From an uncultured Coriobacteriales bacterium (GTDB taxonomy: Bacteria > Actinomycetota > Coriobacteriia > Coriobacteriales > UMGS124), in NCBI GenBank assembly GCA_934636245.1, contig CAKUAI010000011.1:62001-126000 (forward strand): 64,000 nt of DNA, read 5' to 3'. The position numbers and the translations under genes are program-made. The notes beneath the pieces were generated by a model. It saw only the letters and a program-made list of their open reading frames with translations. It ran no database searches and was not told the origin of the DNA. Positions 18,700 to 25,539 of the stretch are shown in pieces; positions within the stretch are counted from its first letter, which is position 1, and the number at the start of each line of letters is the position of its first letter.

Positions 18700-18912
18700 A
18701 TGGACGATATGGGCTACGCCGATATGATTCGCAACGACGCGAATTCCACCGATATAAGGGAGTATCTGGTGAGTGGCGACCAGACAGCCATCACCATAAG
18801 GATCCCCGATACGCTGCGAGATGCTGCCAAGGAGGCAGCCGCGTTAAAGGGCACGAGCCTGAGCGCTTACGTTCGCGAATGCCTTATCAAGGAGCTCACG
18901 GATGGCAGATAG
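18700..18912 (+). CDS. Ribbon-helix-helix protein, antitoxin-like
   Basis: A small protein (70 residues from the ATG at 18700). Its C-terminal half, TAITIRIPDTLRDAAKEAAA then SLSAYVRECLIKEL, fits the ribbon-helix-helix fold of CopG/Arc-type DNA-binding antitoxins. The start is uncertain: ATGs at 18658, 18700 and 18709 are in frame, and only the last two have a TTAGGA-like site upstream. Its stop overlaps the next gene (18902) by 11 bases, so translation is coupled. Autoregulation of the downstream genes is expected for such proteins. Confidence 0.65.
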   Translation: MDDMGYADMIRNDANSTDIREYLVSGDQTAITIRIPDTLRDAAKEAAALKGTSLSAYVRECLIKELTDGR

Positions 18913-19168
18913 TGAGCAGAAGTACAGCCTCTTGTTCACGCGCATCGGGGCGCGCAAGTCTGAGACCGCCGAAGTTGCCAGGTCTTACGCCGACTGCCTT
19001 GATTGGGCCGAGGCCAGGCGCCACATCGTCGAGGACAACATCCTCAGCCTCAATAAGAAGAGCACTCGCAAGTGCGTGGGCAGCGACCTGGGCGACGGCG
19101 TGAAGAAGTACTACAGCAAGTCCCCTCGCACCCTAGCGAAGGTCGCCGACTTGAGCGAGTGGAAGTAG
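18902..19168 (+). CDS. Small hypothetical protein coupled to the RHH gene
   Basis: An 88-residue, charged, mostly helical protein that overlaps the RHH gene by 11 bases and ends 20 bp before the AlbA_2 ATPase. The middle has a helical charged segment (YADCLDWAEARRHIVEDNIL), and the C-terminus is basic. It occupies the position of a toxin in a toxin-antitoxin pair, but no toxin motif is visible. I do not recognise the family. Confidence 0.6.
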   Translation: MADSEQKYSLLFTRIGARKSETAEVARSYADCLDWAEARRHIVEDNILSLNKKSTRKCVGSDLGDGVKKYYSKSPRTLAKVADLSEWK

Positions 19169-19188
19169 GCCGCAAAGGAGGAGCCTTG

Positions 19189-20646
19189 ATGAAAGATGCC
19201 GGACTGCTCGTTCGCGAGCTTGCGAAAACCACCACCGAGCTCGAGTGGGTGGAGTTCAAGACCGACAACAAAGACCCCAAGATGATTGGTCGCGACATTA
19301 GCGCACTCGCGAACTCGGCCACGCATCGCGAGGCGTCGTGTGCGTACATGGTATGGGGAGTCGACGACGCAACGCATGAGGTCGTGGGGACTGAGTTCGA
19401 CCACCGCACGCTTAAGTGCGGTAACGAAGAGGTCGAGAACTGGCTTCACCACCAGCTCTCGGGCAACGCGTCGTTTGAGTTTGTCGAGGGCGAATGTGAC
19501 GGGCGTCGAGTGGTCGTGCTCTCGGTCCGGCCAGCCTTCTCCCACACGGTCGACTTCGAGAACGTGGCCTACGTCAGGGTTGGTTCCTACACAAAGCCGT
19601 TGAAAAGCTACCCGGCGATAGAGGCCGAGGTGTGGAACAAGATAACCAAGGCTGACTATGAAGCGTCCGCGGCGCTTGAGGACGTGCCGCTGCGAAGCGT
19701 GCTCGAGCTGCTTGACTATGCGAAGTATTTCGAGTTGCTGGGACTTCCGTTGCCGCAGACCCAGGAGGAGATCGTGCGCTATCTGGGTGAGGACTGCCTG
19801 GTGGTGAAACAGGACGACGGGCGCTTCGCGGTAACGAACCTGGGCGCGCTTCTTCTCGCCCGCAACCTGTCCGATTTCGCAGGACTTGCGCGCAAGGCGG
19901 TCAGAATCGTCAAATACGAAGGCACGGGGCGGCGCGCAATCCTGAAGGACCGCGTTTCCCCCGTTGGCTACGCTAACGGTTTCGAGCAGACCATCGAGTA
20001 CCTTCACGCCATCCTGCCGTCGAGGGAACCCATCGGCAACGCCTTGCGCACCCAGCGAGCTCCGTACCCGGCTGAGGCGCTCCGCGAGCTCACGGCGAAC
20101 ATGCTTGTGCACCAGGACCTGACAACCTCGGGTAACGGCCCGCTCGTCGAAGTGTTCGACGACAGGGTCGAGTTCACCAACCCGGGCGCCTCGCTAGTGG
20201 AGCCTCTGCGGCTGCTCGACAACCCTCCCCGGTCGAGGAACCAGCGCCTGGCTGCGCTCATGCGCCGCTTCGGCATTTGCGAGGAGCTGGGTACGGGCTG
20301 GGACAAAGTGGTCATGAGCTGCGAGGAGATGTTCCTGCCCTCGCCGAAAGTGGACGACTACGAGAGCGGCGCGGGCAGCATGAAGGTCACCCTGCGTGCT
20401 CGGGTGCCCTTCTCGAGCATGCTGCCGAGCGACAGGGTCATGGCGGCATACTGGCATGCGTGTGTATGTTACATGGAGGGCGCGCCCATGGGCAATGCCT
20501 CGCTTCGTGCCCGGTTCGGCACCGACGAGCCGAGCGCGTCGACCATCTCCCGCCTGATTCGCGACACGGTGGACGCGGGGCTCATCAAGCCCTACGACCC
20601 CAATGGCGGGAGAAAATACATGACGTACGTTCCGGCCTGGGCGTGA
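19189..20646 (+). CDS. AlbA_2 (Schlafen-like) plus GHKL-ATPase domain protein
   Basis: A 485-residue protein. Residues ~12-130 carry the AlbA_2/Schlafen signature (ELEWVEFKTDNKDP, GRDISALANSA, YMVWGVDD). The C-terminal half carries the RecG-like HATPase_c_4 region (ALRELTANMLVHQDL, GTGWDKV) and a winged-helix-like end. Such proteins are often annotated as transcriptional regulators or helicase-related, and many sit in phage-defence islands. AAAGGAGGAGCC precedes the ATG at 19189. It follows the RHH and 88-residue genes closely, which suggests one operon. A 22-bp repeat begins two bases after the stop. Defence is inference from domain and setting. Confidence 0.85.
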   Translation: MKDAGLLVRELAKTTTELEWVEFKTDNKDPKMIGRDISALANSATHREASCAYMVWGVDDATHEVVGTEFDHRTLKCGNEEVENWLHHQLSGNASFEFVEGECDGRRVVVLSVRPAFSHTVDFENVAYVRVGSYTKPLKSYPAIEAEVWNKITKADYEASAALEDVPLRSVLELLDYAKYFELLGLPLPQTQEEIVRYLGEDCLVVKQDDGRFAVTNLGALLLARNLSDFAGLARKAVRIVKYEGTGRRAILKDRVSPVGYANGFEQTIEYLHAILPSREPIGNALRTQRAPYPAEALRELTANMLVHQDLTTSGNGPLVEVFDDRVEFTNPGASLVEPLRLLDNPPRSRNQRLAALMRRFGICEELGTGWDKVVMSCEEMFLPSPKVDDYESGAGSMKVTLRARVPFSSMLPSDRVMAAYWHACVCYMEGAPMGNASLRARFGTDEPSASTISRLIRDTVDAGLIKPYDPNGGRKYMTYVPAWA

Positions 20647-20647
20647 T

Positions 20648-20755
20648 TTTATTTGCGCGCCATTTTCATATGGGGCACCGAGACGGTGGCATCCCTGGAA
20701 AACGCCTGGCAGAGGGCTTGCTGTTACATAGCCTTTATTTGCGCGCCATTTTCAT
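20648..20755. repeat. 22-bp direct repeat, two copies
   Basis: An identical 22-bp word beginning TTTATTTGCGCGCC and ending TTTTCAT occurs at 20648-20669 and 20734-20755, with 86-bp spacing. The first copy starts right after the stop codon of the AlbA_2 gene. This looks like a scar of duplication or of element insertion at the edge of the defence-like operon. Confidence 0.7.
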
Positions 20756-20964
20756 GGAGCGCGACGAGTCGCCCTACATCCTGATGAACCTGAAGCCCAC
20801 CCAGATGAGCCGGTTCGACTTCGAGGGGTACGTGGAGTGGCGTGCTCATCCGCTCCATAGGGCTCGACCCCGCGCAGCTGGGGCGACGGGCCAAGCCCTT
20901 TCAGCTGACACGCCTGGTAACCTACTGCGAGCGCAACTACAACCTGGGCCCCAAGGACACAGGC

Positions 20965-21017
20965 AAAAAACGGGGCCCGGCTCCCTTCCGAGAGTCGAAA
21001 TCGGGAGGGGCCGGGCC
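20965..21017 (-). terminator. Rho-independent terminator for the DASS transporter
   Basis: On the minus strand, a GC-rich hairpin (GGCCCGGC-type stem between 20973 and 21017) is followed by six Ts (complement of 20965-20970). It lies about 110 bp after the stop codon at 21130. Confidence 0.75.
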
Positions 21018-21129
21018 TACGGGAGCATTTGTTCAACGTCGCCTTTGCTTTTCCTGCCCAAAAGAAATGGGAGGCAGCTTATAAAACCTTGCGGGCGGGC
21101 CTTTTGCTGTGCTGCGTTTGTCGCGCCTC

Positions 21130-22917
21130 TTACACCACGGCGCTCACGACGAAGATCACGAGTGGGATGGTCACGAGGAAGATGCCGATGACGTCAATGA
21201 TGGCGCCGGCGCGAATCATCGTGGTGATGGGGGTGTAGCCGCTGGCGTACACGATGGCGTTGGGCGGGGTGGACACGGGCAGCATGAAGCCCAGCGAGGC
21301 GGAAAGCGCCACGCCAACGGCCACGGGAACCGGGTCGAACCCTGCGGCGATGGCCGTGGTGATGGCAAGCGGGCCCACCATGTTCGTGGCGGCCGTGTGC
21401 GAGGAAATCTCCGACAGGAACAGCGCCAGCACGCAGAACGTGCCGATGAGCACAACCTGCGAGGGCGAGCCGCCCAGCGCATGCACGATGCAGTCGCCGA
21501 TCCAGGCCGAAAGGCCGGTGGAGTACATCATCGAGCCCATGGACAGGCCGCCGCCGAAGAGCAGGAGCGTGCCCCACTCGATGCCGTCCACGGCCTCCTT
21601 CCAGGAGATGACGCGGCTGTGCTGCTCGTCGACGCCCTCGGCGCCTTCGCGGCGGGTGCGCGCGGGCAGGAAGAACAGCAGGATGGCGGCGAGAAGCGCC
21701 ACGATGGACTCGGGCAGGATCTTGTTGTACGCGGCGAGGATGTCGCTGTCGGTGCCGAAGGCGACGCCCAGGATGCCGGGCATGACCCACAGGACCACGG
21801 CGAGCAGGAACACGCACAGCGTGCAAATCTGCCCCAGCGTCCAGTCGCCCATCTGCCTGCGGTGCTCGGCGATGAACTCCTGTGCGCCGCTGATCTCCTT
21901 CACGTCGGCGGGGAACATGCGCTGCAGCAGCACGGCCGTGATGACGAAGTACACGATCATCGCGATGGCGCCCCAGGTCATCCACTGGAAGAACGAGATG
22001 TGCACGTCGGCCATGGTGCCGAGGAAGCCCATCATGATGAGGTTGGGCGGGGTGCCGATGGGCGTGAGGACGCCGCCGATTGATGCCCCGTACGCCGTCA
22101 TGAGCATGAGGCCCGTGGCGTATTTGTACGTCTTCATGTCTACCTCGCGGCCGGCGCGGGAGAACATCTGGCGGATGGCGTCGAGCAGGCCCACCGAGAG
22201 CGGCACCATCATGGCGGCCGTGGCGGTGTTCGAGACCCAGCCCGAGCACAGGGCTGTGGCGGCGCCGATGGCCAGGAAGATGCGCGTGGGGCTCGAGCCC
22301 ACCCACTTGCGCGAGAGCAGCCAGTAGGCGAAGCGCTTGTCCAGCCCGTGCAGCATCATGGCCTTGGCCAGCACGAATCCGCCCAGGAACAGGTAGATCA
22401 TGGGGTTGGAGAAGGGCGCGAACGCCTCGCTTGCGCTGCACAGGCCCGTGAGCACCGCGAGCACCGGCACGAGCAGCGAGGTGACGGGAATGGGCACGGG
22501 CTCGCAGATCCACCACGTGCACACCAGGCACATCATGGCGAGCAGGCCATGGGCGCTCGTGGAGAGGTCGGTGATGGGGGTCATCCACACGATGAGGGCG
22601 AGCAAGGGGCCTACGATGAGGCCGATGAGGCCGCGCGGGCTCTCCGAGAAGGGGAGCCTCCAGCGCTTGCGGTGAGGCTGGGGCGTGTGGACGGCGTGCG
22701 TCTCGAGGACGTTGGCCTCGTTGCCGTCGTCGACAAACGACGAGGCGAGCTCGTCGGCCTCCGCCTGCGCCTCTCGCTCGACCTCGAGCTCCTCGGCCAG
22801 GGCCTCGGGGACGTCGGTGGGCGCCATGGCGATGACATCGCGGGGTTCGTTGGCTCCGTCTTGCCCGCCCGCGGCTGCTGCGGCCCGGGCTTTGTTTGAT
22901 TCTTGCTGTTCAGACAC
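21130..22917 (-). CDS. DASS-family (SLC13/CitT) anion transporter
   Basis: A 595-residue membrane protein. After a long acidic N-terminal tail (~85 residues, unusual for the family), twelve or so hydrophobic helices follow. The DASS signature SGWVSNTATAAMM lies near residue 230, and a second SNT-like segment SSHTAATNMVGPL near residue 505. Family members import di- and tricarboxylates such as succinate, fumarate or citrate, or sulfate, coupled to Na+. This would fit supply of organic-acid electron acceptors to the flavoprotein reductases in the window, though that link is inference. Translation starts at a GTG (22917) preceded by GAAAGG. It is monocistronic with its own terminator. Confidence 0.88.
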   Translation of the reverse strand: MSEQQESNKARAAAAAGGQDGANEPRDVIAMAPTDVPEALAEELEVEREAQAEADELASSFVDDGNEANVLETHAVHTPQPHRKRWRLPFSESPRGLIGLIVGPLLALIVWMTPITDLSTSAHGLLAMMCLVCTWWICEPVPIPVTSLLVPVLAVLTGLCSASEAFAPFSNPMIYLFLGGFVLAKAMMLHGLDKRFAYWLLSRKWVGSSPTRIFLAIGAATALCSGWVSNTATAAMMVPLSVGLLDAIRQMFSRAGREVDMKTYKYATGLMLMTAYGASIGGVLTPIGTPPNLIMMGFLGTMADVHISFFQWMTWGAIAMIVYFVITAVLLQRMFPADVKEISGAQEFIAEHRRQMGDWTLGQICTLCVFLLAVVLWVMPGILGVAFGTDSDILAAYNKILPESIVALLAAILLFFLPARTRREGAEGVDEQHSRVISWKEAVDGIEWGTLLLFGGGLSMGSMMYSTGLSAWIGDCIVHALGGSPSQVVLIGTFCVLALFLSEISSHTAATNMVGPLAITTAIAAGFDPVPVAVGVALSASLGFMLPVSTPPNAIVYASGYTPITTMIRAGAIIDVIGIFLVTIPLVIFVVSAVV

Positions 22918-23065
22918 GGTGTACCTTTCCTTCCGCCCGGCCGCGCGTTGCGAGAGAGAAAACCAGGCGGCGGTATTCTAGACCCGAAAAGGCATTTTGT
23001 AACCATCGCGTAACAGCCATGGAGAAAAGAGCGGATGAGGGGGATGCGGGAGGCAGGGGGAATGC

Positions 23066-23687
23066 ATGACACTTGAAGTTGCAAATTCAACGCTGTTTAC
23101 AAGGATTGCCTGCTCACTGATGTCGGGCGAGGGGCGCTATGCCCAGGAACCGTATTCGATTTGGGAAGGGGATGCAGAGCTTCGGCCGAAGGATGTCTTG
23201 CTTGTTATTGACAACCCGCTGAGATTGCCATGGGATGACAAGTACTATACGAGTGGATTGTTCAAGCAAATAGAGCGAGAGTATCCTGAGGACGAGGATT
23301 TGCGGCAAGCCATTGATGAGTATCAACGAGGTATTGAATCTCGCTTGCTATCTCTTACGCTGGGAATGAAGGCCGATGTTGAGTTTGGTACGGAATGGGA
23401 GCTGAGGCGTTACCTCAAATTCATGGGGTGGAGTAGACTATCCGCAGGGAAAAACGTACCCTGACAGCCTGATGAGCTTTCTTTCTCTCGCCCTTGACAT
23501 GGGCGACAAAAGAGCTCTCGTGTTCGTGAACCTGAAGACATATTTGTCAAAAAATGACTTTGATACGTTTGCTGAGCAGGTTTTTTATCAAAACACGCAA
23601 GTTTTGCTTCTTGAGAACAAGCTTGATTGTGAGGCTCATGAGCACGAGAGGAAAAGAGTCATTGACCTGGACTTTCTTGAAAGTTAG
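23066..23687 (+). pseudogene. csn2: Broken csn2 (type II-A CRISPR adaptation protein)
   Basis: Two overlapping frames, 23066-23464 and a second reaching 23687, together give a Csn2-like protein. The first covers ELRPKDVLLVIDNPLRLPW to RYLKFMG. The second continues VDYPQGKTYPDSLMSFLSL, then KRALVFVNLKTYLSKNDFD and the terminal VLLLENKL stretch. They join through a frameshift near 23425-23435 (around ATGGGGTGGAGTAG). The N-terminal ~15-20 residues expected before VTLEVANS are missing. Csn2 is a ring-forming DNA-end-binding partner of Cas1-Cas2 in type II-A systems and normally sits last in cas9-cas1-cas2-csn2, just before the array, as it does here. The other cas genes are absent; the divergent transporter starts 148 bp upstream. 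Family call from sequence pattern: good but not certain. Confidence 0.72.
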
Positions 23688-23831
23688 GGAATAGAACCAG
23701 TCAGAACTGACCGTCCTTTGCAGTGGGGATTTTGCGCCAATGGTTTTGGAGCAGTGTCGTTCTGACTGGTAATCGCACCCTTCAACGCCGTCGGTCTGAT
23801 AGCAAAAGAAATCAGGAGGTTGAACAAGAAA

Positions 23832-24077
23832 ATGTCTGCAAGGAAGAAGATGTCCCAAAGCATCGGGAAATACGACGACGTCCCCGTCGGAGACGTGTTC
23901 TATGACATTGACGAGATAAAGCGCCAGTACAGCGTGAGGCCCGACAAGTCTGTCCCGGGGAGGGTGTTCTGCCCCGGCCCGTGTTTCCACGAGCTCGTCG
24001 ACATGTACGAGCGCGGCGAGATCGAGCTGTACGACGACCTCGACGAAGACGACACACCAAGGGCGGCGTCCCGATGA
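23832..24077 (+). CDS. Small acidic protein inside the first CRISPR interval
   Basis: An 81-residue protein starting MSARKKMSQSIGKYDD, with a very acidic C-terminus (ELYDDLDEDD). AGGAGG lies 12 bases upstream of the ATG at 23832; an ATG at 23850 is also possible. Arg codons are mostly AGG, unlike the respiratory genes of the window, which prefer CGC/CGT, so the DNA looks imported. Its stop overlaps the start of the RHH fragment at 24074 (ATGA). No family is recognised. Small acidic proteins encoded on mobile DNA include nuclease and CRISPR inhibitors, but nothing here shows that role. Confidence 0.6.
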   Translation: MSARKKMSQSIGKYDDVPVGDVFYDIDEIKRQYSVRPDKSVPGRVFCPGPCFHELVDMYERGEIELYDDLDEDDTPRAASR

Positions 24078-24238
24078 GGAGGGCGGCGAACGGGACCATG
24101 GGCTCCGTCCTCAGCATAACGCTCCCGCCGTCCATGGTCGTCGACATAGAGAGGCTCGCGAGGTCGTGCGACGTCAACAGGTCGTTTTGGAGCAGTGCCG
24201 TTCTGACTGGTAATCGCACATTTCGTCAAGCTGTATAA
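24074..24238 (+). pseudogene. RHH antitoxin-like gene cut by a CRISPR repeat
   Basis: The frame begins at 24074, overlapping the previous stop. It encodes a ribbon-helix-helix start (SVLSITLPPSMVVDIERLAR then SCDVNRS), and after residue 37 runs straight into CRISPR repeat 2. From there the repeat itself is translated (FWSSAVLTGNR) and a stop follows at 24238. The second helix of the RHH fold is therefore missing. The gene was evidently longer before the junction at 24183/24184 formed. Confidence 0.7.
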
Positions 24239-24257
24239 GCTGCACGGGGACGAGTCG

Positions 24258-24794
24258 ATGCCTCGTAGCACGGAATATGCAGACGTCATGCTCAACGGGA
24301 AGGCTCCTCGCGGGTCGTTTTGTAAATACAATGATCCGGTGCAATACATCTTGTGCGGATTCATGCTCGATGATAGCGGGGAATGGATCGACCTTGAATC
24401 GCTGTACAACATCAATGGCCACAAAGGCGAGGTCGTCGTCTTTCATTTCGACAAGGATGAAGGAGGGAAACTCTTAAAAGAGATGTACTACACGCAAAGG
24501 CTCAAGCTTTCTGGAAGAAGTTGGGATATGGACGATTTGACTGTTACGTTCGACGACGGTACGACCCTCACGCTCAAAGAGTATGACGAATATATCGGAA
24601 GGCAGCTCAAATGGGTTGAGAGCCTCCCGCCGATAATGCCGGAGGACGGCCCGTTGTACGAATGGTGGGTGCATCGGCATGACAGGCACAGCGAAAAGCC
24701 GCGGGGCCCCAATGGAGGTCAAGATACGCACGGCGATGAGAACGGATGCCCGAAGGCAGCAGCAGTCGGCAAAGACAGTTTTCTTTTCGTATAG
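24258..24794 (+). CDS. Hypothetical protein in the second CRISPR interval, 5' end cut
   Basis: From the ATG at 24258 this gives 178 residues. However, the same frame is open leftward to the repeat border and reads naturally there (FVKLYKLHGDES before MPRS), and no ribosome site precedes 24258. The gene is therefore probably truncated at its 5' end by CRISPR repeat 2. The protein is soluble, acidic and rich in aromatic residues (MLDDSGEWIDLESLYNINGH, DDLTVTFDDGTTLTLKEYDE). It resembles small phage or plasmid proteins, but I recognise no family. Confidence 0.5.
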   Translation: MPRSTEYADVMLNGKAPRGSFCKYNDPVQYILCGFMLDDSGEWIDLESLYNINGHKGEVVVFHFDKDEGGKLLKEMYYTQRLKLSGRSWDMDDLTVTFDDGTTLTLKEYDEYIGRQLKWVESLPPIMPEDGPLYEWWVHRHDRHSEKPRGPNGGQDTHGDENGCPKAAAVGKDSFLFV

Positions 24795-24806
24795 AGGAGC
24801 GAGGCG

Positions 24807-24851
24807 ATGAACCAGCGCACGGTTTTGGAGCAGTGCCGTTCTGACTGGTAA
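24807..24851 (+). pseudogene. First five codons of a gene cut by CRISPR repeat 3
   Basis: An ATG at 24807 with AGGAG seven bases upstream starts a frame (MNQRT) that enters repeat 3 after five codons and stops inside it at 24851. The strong ribosome site suggests a real gene once began here and was cut at 24821/24822. Confidence 0.5.
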
Positions 24852-24904
24852 TCGCACCCAATGCGCGTTCGGAAAGGGCCATACGACTGAAGGGGGAAAG
24901 GGAA

Positions 24905-25531
24905 ATGGTCGAGAAGAACATTGCAATCATCAAGACCGCGACTTCCGAGATGAGGGTTGCCGATATGACGGCAGCCGACCTGGAGTGCGTCGAGAAGGTC
25001 AACGCCCTCGTGGCGCTCGCCAAGGAGGTATACGACGCGATAAAGCGCGCCAGGGCTCTCGACAGGGAGCTGTCCGACAACTTCAAGCGCCTCGCCTCCG
25101 AGTGGGGCCTGGAGCCCGGCCAGACGCTCGCCTCCTACAACTGGGATGAGGGATACGAGATGTTCACACGCATGTACTCCGCGACGTGCAGCATCAACCC
25201 CGACGCCGTCCTCGAGAAGCTCTACGAGAACTGCGGCGAGGAGGAGGGCGACGAGACGGGCAAGGCCTGGCACGCATGGTGCGAGATCACCGACCCCGTC
25301 ACCACCCGCGAGCTCAACCCCCAGAAGCTCGAGGAGTACCTCAAGAAATCCGCCAAGGTCGCCAGCGGAGACATCAAGGGATCGGTCTGGCTGTCTTCAG
25401 ATGACGTAGCGGCATGCGTTGCCGAGTCAAAACCGTACATGGCCTACGGCGCGAAGGCAATCTCGAAGGACGAGAAGGCCAGGCACGACTCCGAGGGCTG
25501 GGCACCCGTGACGGAGGTGAGGCGCCTGTGA
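24905..25531 (+). CDS. Hypothetical protein downstream of the third CRISPR repeat
   Basis: A 208-residue soluble protein with GGGGGAAAGGGAA before the ATG at 24905. It has a helical N-terminus (ADLECVEKVNALVALAKEVY) and a charged, Glu/Lys-rich remainder. Arg is encoded mostly by AGG, as in the other interval genes. It begins 47 bp after CRISPR repeat 3 and ends at the junction with the broken ATPase, so it belongs to the same block of imported DNA. A GTG-led frame starts at its stop (25530) but runs into the ATPase remnant. Function unknown. Confidence 0.6.
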   Translation: MVEKNIAIIKTATSEMRVADMTAADLECVEKVNALVALAKEVYDAIKRARALDRELSDNFKRLASEWGLEPGQTLASYNWDEGYEMFTRMYSATCSINPDAVLEKLYENCGEEEGDETGKAWHAWCEITDPVTTRELNPQKLEEYLKKSAKVASGDIKGSVWLSSDDVAACVAESKPYMAYGAKAISKDEKARHDSEGWAPVTEVRRL

Positions 25532-25539
25532 AGGGGTCG

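Larger units (their letters stand above)
20647..21129. other. Non-coding or decayed stretch with frame-shifted coding traces
   Basis: Two frames here look like pieces of one former gene. One reads MERDESPYILMNLKPTQMSR from 20755, and a different frame reads IRSIGLDPAQLGRRAKPFQL from about 20845. They would join through a frameshift near 20840. No family is recognised. The left part holds a 22-bp direct repeat (20648 and 20734) and the right part a terminator for the minus-strand transporter. Confidence 0.4.
23743..24857 (+). CRISPR. Three type II CRISPR repeats separated by gene-sized DNA
   Basis: A 36-bp repeat starting GTTTTGGAGCAG and ending TGGTAATCGCAC occurs at 23743-23778, 24184-24219 and 24822-24857. 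Copies 2 and 3 are identical; copy 1 differs at position 15 (T for C). Length and the GTTTTgGAGC start are typical of type II arrays, and the position 55 bp after csn2 is the expected array position. Instead of ~30-bp spacers, the intervals are 405 bp and 602 bp, and the third repeat is followed by ~680 bp of similar DNA. Each interval contains parts of genes, some cut by the repeats. The segment between csn2 and repeat 1 carries ACCAGTCAGAAC (23698-23709), the reverse complement of repeat positions 18-29. Confidence 0.85.

Noticed and set aside
23816..24857. Integron-like gene cassettes with the CRISPR repeat as attachment site
   Set aside because: The repeats cut genes at both ends of interval 2, whereas integron cassettes carry whole genes; kept only as a remote alternative.
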